A stretch of DNA of 64,000 nt from positions 434,001 to 498,000 of the forward strand of contig NZ_CP045997.1 of assembly GCF_010233585.1 (NCBI RefSeq), read 5' to 3'. Source of the DNA: Spirosoma endbachense (GTDB lineage Bacteria; Bacteroidota; Bacteroidia; Cytophagales; Spirosomataceae). Shown here one piece after another: positions 26,787 through 34,761 of this stretch. Below the pieces are notes generated by a model. The model saw nothing but the letters and a program-made list of their open reading frames with translations, made no database searches and was not told the origin of the DNA. Every line of letters starts with the position of its first letter. The stretch's first letter is position 1. A program made the translations under genes and the position numbers.

Positions 26787-27434
26787 TTAGTGCGAAACTA
26801 CAATCAGTTTCCAGGAGTCGATCCGACCCGGCTCAAACACATTGCGAATCAATCGCTGATCGTTCTCGTCCTCAAAAGGGTCTCCATTCAGCAAGGCTGA
26901 TAATAAGCCAGCTGGTGCGGGAATGCCAATGGCTTTTAGCGTACTTTGGCCAATCGAGGCATATTCCATAAGTAATATATGCTTCTGATTAGGGTTATTG
27001 AGGTTGACCTTAAGAGTAAGTGTTTGAATAGACGTTTCAGTAGGAGATTGCAGCGAGAGCGAAAAGTTATTACGAAGCCCGTTCGGCCCTGGTGAACCGA
27101 AATGATACACATCGCCCGATGATAACCAACCCAGATCAGCCTGCCGCCATCCGTGTAATTTACCAGTCCCGACCCGGCTCAGGTGAGTTTGTAGGGAAGC
27201 TATATCATTAAAGTCCTTTATTTTCTGCTTTCGCCCGGGATCGGCGTTTAATGATACATTGTCCGCTAAAACAAGTTGATTTTTTTGCAGGTTATCTGGG
27301 CTAAGCTGATCGGTAAGAGCCTGTTTACCGGACCATCTGACGATAGATTGACTGTCTATGTATTTAGCTATGGTAAAAGCCATGATGACCAGTAGACAGA
27401 CCAGCGATAGTATATTTTGTTGAGCAGGAGTCAT
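26787..27434 (-). CDS. Membrane-anchored protein of unknown function
   Basis: A 215-residue protein with one N-terminal hydrophobic helix (about 8-24, ILSLVCLLVIMAFTIA), then an extracytoplasmic domain. The domain mixes helices (PDNLQKNQLVLAD) with beta segments such as LTLKVNLNNPNQKHILLMEY. No motif of a known family is recognised. It is a single leftward gene in an area of lineage-specific genes. Confidence 0.55.
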   Translation of the reverse strand: MTPAQQNILSLVCLLVIMAFTIAKYIDSQSIVRWSGKQALTDQLSPDNLQKNQLVLADNVSLNADPGRKQKIKDFNDIASLQTHLSRVGTGKLHGWRQADLGWLSSGDVYHFGSPGPNGLRNNFSLSLQSPTETSIQTLTLKVNLNNPNQKHILLMEYASIGQSTLKAIGIPAPAGLLSALLNGDPFEDENDQRLIRNVFEPGRIDSWKLIVVSH

Positions 27435-27807
27435 GGATGGAATGTCGGTTTACCAGCTAAAGATGCTAAGTTGGGGGAAACCGTTGCTTTGGGTTACTCT
27501 CCCGACGAGTGAATGCTTTTTTTTGCATGATTGTCTCCACACGGAGGGGCTATTTGCTGCTTCCAGATGTGTTGCAGTCGAACCTCAACCGCAAATTGCC
27601 TCAGGTGAACAGGATTCATGGTTCATTACCTCAACTCTGTCGTTCACGTACATTCTCCGGTGATTAGCAGCCAATCCTGGGGATATCAATTACCGGGCAA
27701 TTAATTTTAAACACTGATCGGGAAAACCTGTTAAGCTCGTCCGTCACAGATTAAGTAGAATGTGACTTAGCTCGATTAACCAGTAAAAAAATCTACACCC
27801 CAACAAC
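27435..27807. other. 373-nt intergenic region, nothing recognised
   Basis: It lies between two divergently transcribed genes, so promoters for both are expected. No consensus -7/-33 pair, RNA or open frame with coding character was identified. Confidence 0.4.
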
Positions 27808-28212
27808 ATGACTAGCTCTCAAACCAATACAGCTCTTGTACAAAGCTGTTACCAGGCCTTTGGCATGGGTGACTTGGCCCGCTTATTTGACCAACTTCAT
27901 GACTCTGTTGAATGGCATTCACTCTACATCGAGGGCGTTTCCCTGAACGGAATATATAGCGGGAAAAAGCAATTGGGTGAACTGTTTACCAAAATGGGTT
28001 CAGACCTAACCATATCCACGTTTGCTCCCACGGATTTTTTAGCCAGTGAGTCGACTGTTGTCGTTCTTGGCTCTGAAGAGGCAATGGTGAATAAAACACA
28101 GAAAACCTATCAGAACCGATGGGTACACGTCTGGCAGATTGCCGAAGGGAAGGTTACGAAGATTACGACCTTTAATTCCGTTGAGAATGTACTTAAAGCC
28201 TACACGGCTTGA
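27808..28212 (+). CDS. SnoaL-like (NTF2 fold) protein
   Basis: A 134-residue protein of the SnoaL/NTF2-like superfamily: VQSCYQAFGMGDLARLFDQLHDSVEWHS is the typical N-terminal helix-loop with the conserved Trp. It is followed by YSGKKQLGELF and strands ending in WQIAEGKVTKITTF. Members include polyketide cyclases, isomerases and many uncharacterised proteins, so no activity is assigned. It is a single gene followed by a dispersed repeat element. Confidence 0.85.
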   Translation: MTSSQTNTALVQSCYQAFGMGDLARLFDQLHDSVEWHSLYIEGVSLNGIYSGKKQLGELFTKMGSDLTISTFAPTDFLASESTVVVLGSEEAMVNKTQKTYQNRWVHVWQIAEGKVTKITTFNSVENVLKAYTA

Positions 28213-28261
28213 TTTATCAATGTTCGCGGGTATTCGCGTGAGTGAGGCCAGGTTTATTGCC

Positions 28262-28519
28262 GTGAGGTCAGGTCCTTCAACCTGACCTCTACGGTTTCTC
28301 AAAACCGCGTCTGCTATGAACGACCAGGTTTTGAGAATCGCATCGGCGAACCGTCGCATCGGCGAACCGTCGCATCGGCGAACCGTCGCATCGGCGAACC
28401 GTCGCATCGGCGAACCGTCGCATCGGCGAACCGTCGCATCGGCGAACCGTCGCATCGGCGAACCGTCGCTCGGCGAACCGTCCTGGCTATTTCAGTTTTG
28501 AGAAAGTGACACCACATCA
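28262..28519. repeat. Dispersed intergenic element, copy 2, with expanded tandem array
   Basis: Homologous to 13506-13632. The left hairpin is GGTCAGGT/ACCTGACC (28266-28287). An 11-bp inverted pair TTCTCAAAACC/GGTTTTGAGAA (28296-28306 with 28327-28337) follows, then the 16-bp tandem array, a second TTTTGAGAA (about 28496-28504), and the common ACACCACATC end. No transposase is present. Confidence 0.75.
28340..28482. repeat. 16-bp tandem repeat array (8 perfect units plus 1 degenerate)
   Basis: GCATCGGCGAACCGTC is repeated eight times without change from 28340 to 28467. A ninth 15-nt copy lacking one A (28468-28482) follows. There are no spacers, so it is not a CRISPR array. Open frames through it encode only repeated peptides and are not considered genes. 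Confidence 0.95.
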
Positions 28520-28549
28520 ACACATCGCTAAAACGTGAACAATAAAAAT

Positions 28550-28572
28550 GCCCGGACTCACCGAATCCGGGC
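28550..28572 (+). terminator. Terminator-like hairpin after the repeat element
   Basis: GCCCGGA (28550-28556) pairs with TCCGGGC (28566-28572) around a 9-nt loop and is followed by TTTCT. It may end the transcript of the SnoaL-like gene through the repeat element. Confidence 0.5.
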
Positions 28573-28766
28573 TTTCTGATCTCTTATTGTATTGAATCCT
28601 AATTGTATAGTGCAATATCGTACTTATTTATTGGATAACAAAAATAGTAACAATAGTGCATCTTTATCACATGCAGAACCAGACATTCCTAATTAGCCAT
28701 CGCTCAACAAAAAAGCAATAACTTACCTGGCCAAATCCCGGCTTTTCTGCCTTTCTACATCGCTAC

Positions 28767-28813
28767 TAATTGCCCGCTGGCCAGCAAGCAAAAACCAGGC
28801 CAGTGGGCAATTA
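28767..28813. repeat. 16-bp intergenic foldback
   Basis: TAATTGCCCGCTGGCC (28767-28782) pairs with GGCCAGTGGGCAATTA (28798-28813), one G-U, around a 15-nt loop. No T run follows on either strand. Confidence 0.6.
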
Positions 28814-28992
28814 AAATTGCCTCGGCCTTCATCTGTTCAGGTATATCATTAAGGAAACTCTCAACAAGTGTTTTAAGCTAATCTGGCCTGAATTTATGGG
28901 TAGGGGTAAGCTATTGTGCTGCCGATCGATATACGCATTAAAAAGGACTACCCGGTCAAATTTAACGACAGCTAGCCTTGGGCAGGTAGCAT

Positions 28993-29023
28993 AAAAAACG
29001 CCGTGTCTATTCGATACGGCGTT
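28993..29023 (-). terminator. Leftward intrinsic terminator with no recognised gene upstream
   Basis: An 11-bp stem (28997-29007 with 29013-29023, one G-U) has a 5-nt loop. On the minus strand it ends in six T residues. It has no T run on the plus strand, so it implies a leftward transcript from the apparently empty region to its right. Confidence 0.6.
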
Positions 29024-29049
29024 AGTAAACTACTATCCAAATAAAGTTG

Positions 29050-29112
29050 TTAATGCACAAGTTGGTACAACAATAATGCCTGCTGTTGCCAGTTCAGGGT
29101 AGTAGTAGACAC
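29050..29112 (-). other. Tiny leftward open frame just before a terminator
   Basis: A GTG-started 20-codon frame (predicted peptide beginning MSTTTLNWQQQ and ending LYQLVH) stops 27 nt before the leftward terminator. The frame is open for about 22 more codons upstream without an ATG. It may be a leader peptide, a gene remnant or chance. Confidence 0.2.
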
Positions 29113-29570
29113 AAAACTCTCTTTTTGTAAATATTCTCTACAGGCGGCATTAGGGATAAATGTAGATAACCTGGGGATAGGTGCTATTCCTTAGGAAAAG
29201 TAACGCACAATATGTAAATCTATGTTAATTTGGGTAACATAAAGCAACTGTAAGAGAAGGGCAATAGTAACGGCTCGTAAAGTTGTGCAAAAGATTCATG
29301 TGTTCCTGAATGAACTGGGCTTCTTCAATCGGTTCACCCATTAGTATCGGCTTTATTCAAACGAGGGTTGTCGCTAAATGGGATTCCGCAACCTTTTACA
29401 GCTACATATTTTTGTTGTCCACCCGTGTCCGCTGGCTGTCCGTTTCTGGACAGAAACTACTGAGCTATTCAAAACAAATAGGGTCTTATTCAGCCCAATC
29501 GCCATATCGTCTAGATTGGCACTGGATTTGTTTTGCTTTACTATAACTAACAGTTCAGAGTGCCAATCCA

Positions 29571-29909
29571 ATGAAAAGAACCTTTCTGGGGGAGTTTGAA
29601 GAAGTAGTCCTGCTGGTGTTGGCGGCTTGTGGAGAAGAGGCTTATGGAGTCATTATCTGGGAGCAACTTCAGCAGCAGACCGGCCGCAGCATTACCATCA
29701 GTGCTGTCCATGCAACGCTTTACCGACTCGAAGAAAAAGGCTATTTATCCTCACAGCTGGGTGGTGCCACCGCCGAGCGGGGCGGAAGGCGAAAGCGATT
29801 TTTTGCCTTAACTGCCTTGGGCAGCAAAGCCCTGCTGGAGATCCAGGCTATGCGTCAGCAGTTATGGCAGGCTATCCCAGATGGTAAACTTCAATTGATT
29901 GGTCAATAA
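29571..29909 (+). CDS. PadR family transcriptional regulator
   Basis: A 112-residue PadR-type winged-helix regulator. The N-terminal FLGEFEEVVLLVLAACGEEAYG and the recognition region AVHATLYRLEEKGYL are diagnostic, and the RRKRFFALTALG wing follows. It is 20 nt upstream of a permease with a PadR-associated prefix domain, a coupling that is very frequent in Cytophagales. PadR proteins usually repress their neighbours until a ligand or stress releases them, so autoregulation of this pair is likely. Confidence 0.93.
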   Translation: MKRTFLGEFEEVVLLVLAACGEEAYGVIIWEQLQQQTGRSITISAVHATLYRLEEKGYLSSQLGGATAERGGRRKRFFALTALGSKALLEIQAMRQQLWQAIPDGKLQLIGQ

Positions 29910-29929
29910 TCCAACTCCTGTCGTTACTG

Positions 29930-32569
29930 ATGTCTACAAACAAGGAACGGATTGAGCCTTCGAATCCCCAACCGCCCCACTGGGCCGACCACCTACTGGA
30001 CTGGTTTGTTGCCCCTCACCGGCGGGAAGACCTGCAGGGCGACTTGCAGGAGATCTTCCTGAAGCGTGTCACTCAGGTAGGTCTCACACAAGCCCGACGG
30101 GAGTATGGTTGGGCAGTGTTACACTACCTGACTCCCTTTTTTTATAAACGACAACCCAACGAGTACCCAACCCCCTCCACGACGGATATGCTACAGAATT
30201 ATCTCAAAATCGCTTTTCGAAACCTGACTAAGAACCAGGTGTATTCGGCCATCAACATTGGGGGGCTGGCGGTGGGCATGGCCGTTGCCATGCTCATTGG
30301 CCTTTGGGTATACGATGAGTTCAGTTTCAACCAATACCATCCTAGCTACGACCGTATTGCTCAGGTTATGCAGCATGCTACCTCCAATGGTAAGGTCGAA
30401 TCGCAGGTGGCTAACCCCGCCGTCATGGGCCCCGAACTCCGGGCAAAGTATGGGAGCAATTTTAAATACGTGGTGCAGGCGTCCTGGCCAGGTTCGTATG
30501 TGTTGTCGATTGGTGATAATCATGTATCGAAAGAAGGGATCTATTTTGAACCCGATGGCCCGGCCATGCTTGGTCTGCGAATGCGGCAGGGAACCTATGC
30601 GGGCCTCAAGGACCCCTACTCGATTATGCTTTCGGAGTCAGTGGCAAAATCGCTCTTTGGCGACCAAAACCCGATGGGCAAAACATTGAAAGTCAGTAGG
30701 AAATACGATGTAAAAGTGACAGGTGTCTATGAAGACCTGCCCTACAACACCTCGTTTCGGAAGGTAACCGTCATTATGCCCTGGGCGTTGTGGCTGATCG
30801 ACAACCCCTGGGTCAAAACGATGAAAAAACCCTGGGGAAGCAACTTTAGCCAGACGTACGCCCAGGTGGCCGATCAAGTAGCCATGGAAGACGCGTCAAC
30901 GCGAATCAAAAACGTAAAACTTGATAATCTAAGTAAGGAAGAGGCCAGGTATAAATGGGTGGCTTTTCTGCACCCCATGAGTAAATGGGAACTGTATGGT
31001 GAATTCAAAAATGGCATGAACATCGGCGGTCAAATTAAATACGTCTGGATGTTTGGCATCATTGGCATATTTGTCCTGATGCTGGCCTGTATCAATTTCA
31101 TGAACCTGGCAACAGCCCGTAGTGAGAAACGAGCCAAAGAAGTGGGCATCCGCAAGGCCATTGGCTCGGTGCGGTCGCAGTTGGTGAATCAATTCTTTGC
31201 CGAGTCATATCTGGTTGTATTCCTGGCCTTCCTGGTAGCTGTGTTGCTGGTGTTGCTGCTGTTGCCGCCCTTCAACGAAGTAGCCGATAAAAAAATCGAG
31301 TTTCTTTGGACTAAGCCCCTATTCTGGTTCATCTGCCTGGCTTTCATAGGGGTCACCGGATTAGTGGCGGGTAGCTATCCAGCTTTTTACCTGTCGTCGT
31401 TTCAACCCCTGAGCGTGCTGAAGGGCACGTTTCGGGTGGGAAAGTGGGCTGCTGTTCCTCGCCAGGCCTTAGTGGTCGTGCAATTTACCGTCTCCATTAT
31501 CCTCATTATTGGCACGATCATCGTCTACCAACAAATCCAGCACGCCAAAAACCGACCTATTGGCTACAATCGCAACGGGCTGGTCAACCTGGGCGTTGAG
31601 AAAGAAATAAAAGACCATTTCGAGGCCTTCCGGGCCGAGCTGAAAGCGGCCGGTGCCATCGAAGAAATGGCGGCTTCGAGTAGTCCGCTGACGGGTGTGT
31701 GGAATACCAACGGTGGTTTTGACTGGGCGGGCAAAGATCCTGACCAGGCGGTTGATTTTCCCAACTCTAATGTGACCTACGAATGGGGCAAAACAGTTGG
31801 CTGGAAAGTAAAAGAAGGACGCGATTTCTCCCGAGAGTTTGCAACCGACTCATCGGCCTTTATCATCAACGAAGCCATGAAGCAATTTCTGCCTTTCAAG
31901 GACCCAGTGGGAAAAATTTTGAAATGGGAGAATAAGCCCTACACGATTATTGGCGTGGTAAGTGATATTATGGCTGAATCGCCTTTTTATCCCGTCCGTC
32001 CCTCCCTGTATCATATCGATTCGGATACGCCATGGAATATGACCATTCGCCTGAAGGCGGCTAAAAGTCCGAGCCAGTCAATGGCGCTGCTTGAGCAGAT
32101 TTGGCGGAAATACGTACCGAATGTTCCCTTTCAGTATGAATTTGTCGATCAGCAGTATGGTAGCAAATTTAAAGCGGAGGAACGGATTGGCACCTTATCG
32201 GCCTACTTTGCCGTATTGGCCATTTTTATTTCGTGCCTGGGTATTTTCGGTATGGCAAGTTTCATTGCCGAGCAACGCACGAAAGAAATCGGCATTCGCA
32301 AAGTGTTGGGTGCCAGCGTTATGAATCTCTGGCAGTTACTCACCAAAGATTTTGCGCTACTGGTGTTGGTTGCCTGTCTGATTGCTTCCCCGATTGCCTA
32401 TTACTACCTCACCGACTGGCTCAAAGGTTATGATTACCGGGTCGCCATTTCGTGGTGGGTGTTTGTCATCGCTGCGGTTGGTGCTTTAGGAATTACACTA
32501 TTGACGGTCAGTTATCAGAGTATTAAAGCCGCCCTGATGAACCCTGTCAGGAGCCTGCGTAGTGAATAG
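29930..32569 (+). CDS. FtsX/MacB-like ABC transporter permease with prefix domain
   Basis: An 879-residue permease. Residues 1-80 form the soluble permease-prefix domain (PPHWADHLLDWFVAPHRREDLQGDLQE). The first membrane helix follows at about 105-125 after MLQNYLKIAFRNLTKNQVYS, then a MacB-type periplasmic domain. FtsX-like permease cores follow in two copies, each with motifs of the type RAKEVGIRKAIGS and RTKEIGIRKVLGAS. There are eight membrane helices in all. Such proteins act in mechanotransmission or export with a separate ATPase, but none is adjacent. Co-transcription with the PadR gene is likely. Confidence 0.92.
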   Translation: MSTNKERIEPSNPQPPHWADHLLDWFVAPHRREDLQGDLQEIFLKRVTQVGLTQARREYGWAVLHYLTPFFYKRQPNEYPTPSTTDMLQNYLKIAFRNLTKNQVYSAINIGGLAVGMAVAMLIGLWVYDEFSFNQYHPSYDRIAQVMQHATSNGKVESQVANPAVMGPELRAKYGSNFKYVVQASWPGSYVLSIGDNHVSKEGIYFEPDGPAMLGLRMRQGTYAGLKDPYSIMLSESVAKSLFGDQNPMGKTLKVSRKYDVKVTGVYEDLPYNTSFRKVTVIMPWALWLIDNPWVKTMKKPWGSNFSQTYAQVADQVAMEDASTRIKNVKLDNLSKEEARYKWVAFLHPMSKWELYGEFKNGMNIGGQIKYVWMFGIIGIFVLMLACINFMNLATARSEKRAKEVGIRKAIGSVRSQLVNQFFAESYLVVFLAFLVAVLLVLLLLPPFNEVADKKIEFLWTKPLFWFICLAFIGVTGLVAGSYPAFYLSSFQPLSVLKGTFRVGKWAAVPRQALVVVQFTVSIILIIGTIIVYQQIQHAKNRPIGYNRNGLVNLGVEKEIKDHFEAFRAELKAAGAIEEMAASSSPLTGVWNTNGGFDWAGKDPDQAVDFPNSNVTYEWGKTVGWKVKEGRDFSREFATDSSAFIINEAMKQFLPFKDPVGKILKWENKPYTIIGVVSDIMAESPFYPVRPSLYHIDSDTPWNMTIRLKAAKSPSQSMALLEQIWRKYVPNVPFQYEFVDQQYGSKFKAEERIGTLSAYFAVLAIFISCLGIFGMASFIAEQRTKEIGIRKVLGASVMNLWQLLTKDFALLVLVACLIASPIAYYYLTDWLKGYDYRVAISWWVFVIAAVGALGITLLTVSYQSIKAALMNPVRSLRSE

Positions 32570-32778
32570 GATTCATATAGGTTATTGCTGGAAATCACCA
32601 TAGTATCATTGACCTATTTATCTACCCGGACTCTATTTGATGTTCGATGTTAGCGAAAACCAAACGTCGCCTGGCGCCAGCGGTCAGCCGTTGCTGTGCG
32701 GAAATGAACAATACGAGGCTACCGAGGCACAATCAATTGCCTATAGGCGAGCGGGCCTGCTATCAGAACGGCATTAAT

Positions 32779-32994
32779 CTACTTACTGATTTCTTTGGAT
32801 TTGTCGGCTCGTGCGGTAGCGGTCGAGCCAGCAGTGATCACCCGTATGCCGACGAGCTTTTTCTGCTGTTCACTCCTGTTATAATAGTCAACGAACTACT
32901 GTTTGGAAAGGTCGCCACTGGCATCATAAAACCGGGCATCTTTATAGAGGTATTTGCCTTTCGGAGACACTGACCAATGGTGTTTTTTTGCCAT
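32779..32994 (-). pseudogene. Small gene interrupted by one in-frame TAG
   Basis: The leftward frame starts at ATG 32994 (MAKKHHWSVSPKGKYLYKD) and reads 32 codons to a TAG at 32896-32898. It then stays open in the same frame for 38 further codons of protein-like sequence (FVDYYNRSEQQKKLVGIRV, ending ADKSKEISK) to a second TAG at 32779-32781. Together it would be a 71-residue basic protein. The most economical reading is a recently nonsense-mutated small gene; a short functional 32-residue product cannot be excluded. Family not recognised. It lies 83 nt downstream of tRNA-Leu. Confidence 0.45.
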
Positions 32995-33037
32995 GAGGGG
33001 TTGTCTTTTTTTGGTCAATATTGCAATTGATATAAAT

Positions 33038-33072
33038 AAAAACGCCCAAATTGAGCTAATTTGGGCGTTTTT
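33038..33072 (-). terminator. Intrinsic terminator of tRNA-Leu
   Basis: A 15-bp perfect stem (33038-33052 with 33058-33072) has a 5-nt loop. On the minus strand it ends in TTTTTATTTAT. It begins 5 nt beyond the tRNA 3' end. Confidence 0.88.
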
Positions 33073-33077
33073 GAGAG

Positions 33078-33159
33078 TGACCACGGGGAGACTCGAACTC
33101 CCATGCCTTGCAGCACCACCCCCTCAAGATGGCGTGTCTACCAGTTTCACCACGTGGCC
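33078..33159 (-). tRNA. tRNA-Leu (anticodon GAG)
   Basis: The 82-nt minus-strand sequence folds as a class II tRNA. The acceptor stem is GGCCACG/CGTGGTC with one G-U, and the anticodon loop TTGAGGG lies in a CCATC/GGTGG stem. A long variable arm is present, with T arm GGGAG-TTCGAGT-CTCCC and discriminator A. CCA is not encoded. It is flanked by an excellent promoter and a terminator. Confidence 0.96.
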
Positions 33160-33177
33160 ATTTCCTGATTGCGGGTG

Positions 33178-33209
33178 CAAACATAGTAGTTTGATTTTAT
33201 GGATCCAAA
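33178..33209 (-). promoter_or_regulatory. Bacteroidota-type promoter of tRNA-Leu
   Basis: On the minus strand TTTG (33206-33209), a 20-nt spacer and TATGTTTG (33178-33185) match the -33/-7 consensus TTTG-N19-20-TAnnTTTG exactly. The predicted transcription start is about 14 nt before the tRNA. Confidence 0.78.
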
Positions 33210-33310
33210 TTGTCTTGTTTTTCTTTTCATATTTTCTTGAAAATTGCCCCGAAATTGGCCAAAATTTTGTACTTTTAGTCCTTGAAATAACGTTTTAAAG
33301 TTTACAAAGC

Positions 33311-33727
33311 ATGGCGCTCGAACTAATAGGAAAACTTATAAAAGTATTGCCCGAAGTGACTGGACAAGGCAAAAACGGTGCATGGAACAAGCAGGAATTT
33401 GTGATTGAAACGCTTGATAGCCAGTATCCTAAAAAAGTGTGTCTGACAGCCTGGGGCGATAAAGCCAATGACCTGAAACAGTTTGCCGATGGTGACACGC
33501 TGAAAGCAACATTTAGTGCCGAGTCGCGTGAGTATAATGACCGCTGGTATACCGAACTTCGTGCCTTTCGGATTGAAGTGGCCGAAGGCGATAGCGGTTA
33601 TTCGGCACCACCAGCACCGGCGCGGTCGGCGCAACCCCAGCAGGCGCGTCCGGCTGCTCAGAACCAACCAGCTGCTATGCCTTTCAACACAACATTTGAC
33701 GATGAAAGCAATGATTTGCCTTTCTGA
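33311..33727 (+). CDS. DUF3127 protein with SSB-like acidic tail
   Basis: A 138-residue protein of the DUF3127 family, an OB-fold-like group typical of Bacteroidota. The core (1-95) contains LIGKLIKVLPEVTGQGKNG, WNKQEFVIET and DRWYTELRAFRIE. A Pro/Ala/Gln-rich linker is followed by a C-terminal tip DDESNDLPF, which closely mimics the acidic DDDIPF tail by which SSB recruits repair proteins. A single-stranded-DNA or partner-binding role is inferred from this tail. It is a single gene between two tRNAs on the opposite strand. Confidence 0.87.
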   Translation: MALELIGKLIKVLPEVTGQGKNGAWNKQEFVIETLDSQYPKKVCLTAWGDKANDLKQFADGDTLKATFSAESREYNDRWYTELRAFRIEVAEGDSGYSAPPAPARSAQPQQARPAAQNQPAAMPFNTTFDDESNDLPF

Positions 33728-33734
33728 TGCTAAC

Positions 33735-33802
33735 AATCACTAAAGTAAAAAGGAGGACAGAAATTGATTTCAATTTCTGTCCTCCTTTTTACTTTAGTGA
33801 TT
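33735..33802. terminator. 33-bp palindromic terminator overlapping the tRNA-Lys 3' end
   Basis: Perfect 33-bp arms (33735-33767 and 33770-33802) are separated by only two T residues. The structure starts 8 nt after the DUF3127 stop. On the other strand it overlaps the last 5 nt of tRNA-Lys, including the discriminator. TTTTT within both arms makes it usable in both directions. Confidence 0.8.
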
Positions 33803-33870
33803 CGGCTGGGATTCGAACCCAGGACCCATACATTAAAAGTGTATTGCTCTACCAGCTGAGCTACCAAATC
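33798..33870 (-). tRNA. tRNA-Lys (anticodon UUU)
   Basis: A 73-nt minus-strand cloverleaf: acceptor GATTTGG/CCGAATC, D arm GCTCAGCTGGTAGAGC and anticodon stem ATACA/TGTAT with loop CTTTTAA (TTT). The T arm is CTGGG-TTCGAAT-CCCAG and the discriminator is A. CCA is not encoded. Confidence 0.97.
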
Positions 33871-33881
33871 TTGGATGGTAA

Positions 33882-33912
33882 GCGATATATGATAAGGGGT
33901 ATGTTTATCAAA
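33882..33912 (-). promoter_or_regulatory. Candidate promoter of tRNA-Lys
   Basis: On the minus strand TTTG (33909-33912) is followed after exactly 19 nt by TATATCGC (33882-33889). The -33 box is perfect and the -7 box partial (TAnnT). The start would fall about 6 nt before the tRNA. Confidence 0.45.
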
Positions 33913-33944
33913 CGCGGTGCAAAATTATAGCCTTATTTCGTTCA

Positions 33945-34670
33945 ATGCAAGCCTTTCTCCTTAAAATAAGCCTATTTTTTTGTCTGATGGCTGGTTGCTT
34001 CTCGATGAAAGCCGCCCAGGTTGACCCAATTCGGCGGGCCGATTCGCTGTTTGCCTCTGGGTCTCAGGCTGATGCTGCTAAATTATATGAAACGGCAATG
34101 GCGGAGGGAAAATCAGCCACAGATGGCATGTTGCTTAAACTGGCTAGTGCCTATGAACACCAGAATGACGTACCTCACCTGCTTTATTACCTTCAGGTCT
34201 ATTTTGACCGGCATCCCGATGATGCCGTGCTACACCGAATGAACGAAGTAGCCCGTGCTAACAATCTCAATGGGTATGAAACGGACGACCTCAACTATTT
34301 TTACTTGTTCTACAAAAAGTACGGTATCTATTTCCTGCTCTTTTTGCTTATTCCGGCCGGTTATGCATTTGGTGTATTGCTCGTCAAACTGTTCCGGAAG
34401 GAAACAATTCCAGTTCGGCAGAAATGGGTTTTACTCCTGTACCTAATCGGTTTATTGCTCTTTGTAAACCTGCCGGAAGGAGTTCAGTCCGGAATTACAA
34501 GCCATGATCGTGTCCTGCTTCGTACAGATCCATCGGCAGCAGCACCTGTCGCCGAAATTATTGGCCGTGGCCATAAAGTAAACATCATTGGTAGCCAGGA
34601 TATTTACCTACGAGTTTTCTGGCACAATGAATTATACTACATCCGGCGCGATAACGTCTGGGTTATCTAG
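33945..34670 (+). CDS. BatE-like TPR/SH3 membrane protein
   Basis: A 241-residue protein: signal peptide (about 1-23), a TPR-like helical region (about 25-105, DSLFASGSQADAAKLYETAM), two membrane helices (about 125-148 and 164-182), and a C-terminal bacterial SH3-like domain (RVLLRTDPSAAAPVAEIIGRG to the end). This order matches BatE-type proteins of the Bacteroides aerotolerance group. The other Bat genes are not adjacent. The role is probably in envelope assembly or stress; no activity is known. Confidence 0.8.
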   Translation: MQAFLLKISLFFCLMAGCFSMKAAQVDPIRRADSLFASGSQADAAKLYETAMAEGKSATDGMLLKLASAYEHQNDVPHLLYYLQVYFDRHPDDAVLHRMNEVARANNLNGYETDDLNYFYLFYKKYGIYFLLFLLIPAGYAFGVLLVKLFRKETIPVRQKWVLLLYLIGLLLFVNLPEGVQSGITSHDRVLLRTDPSAAAPVAEIIGRGHKVNIIGSQDIYLRVFWHNELYYIRRDNVWVI

Positions 34671-34694
34671 AAATGGTTGAATGATTGAGTAGTT

Positions 34695-34735
34695 GAATGA
34701 TTGAATGAGTCGTGTGCAATACTATTCAATCATTC
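34695..34735. terminator. Bidirectional hairpin between convergent genes
   Basis: GAATGATTGAAT (34695-34706) pairs with ATTCAATCATTC (34724-34735). Several further GAATGA/ATTCAATCATTC copies flank it, allowing alternative pairings. It is AT-rich and lacks a long T run. Confidence 0.5.
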
Positions 34736-34761
34736 ACCTATTCAATCATTCAGCCCCTCAA

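Larger units (their letters stand above)
28520..29570. other. 1.05-kb region without a convincing protein gene
   Basis: It contains a terminator-like hairpin, a 16-bp foldback, a leftward intrinsic terminator and a tiny leftward frame, described separately. No coding sequence above 25 codons with plausible composition was accepted. One or more small RNAs are possible. Confidence 0.4.

Noticed and set aside
28340..28482. Possible CRISPR array
   Set aside because: The 16-bp units are directly adjacent with no variable spacers, and no cas genes are present.
28039..28523. Open frames on both strands through the tandem array
   Set aside because: Their translations are only repeats of the 16-bp unit (RRFADATVRRCDGSPM-type), and one overlaps the SnoaL-like gene antisense.
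28767..28813. Terminator call for the 16-bp foldback
   Set aside because: There is no T run on either strand and no gene ends nearby, so it is listed only as a repeat.
32647..32973. Rightward 108-codon frame
   Set aside because: It is antisense to the better supported interrupted small gene and has no coding features of its own.
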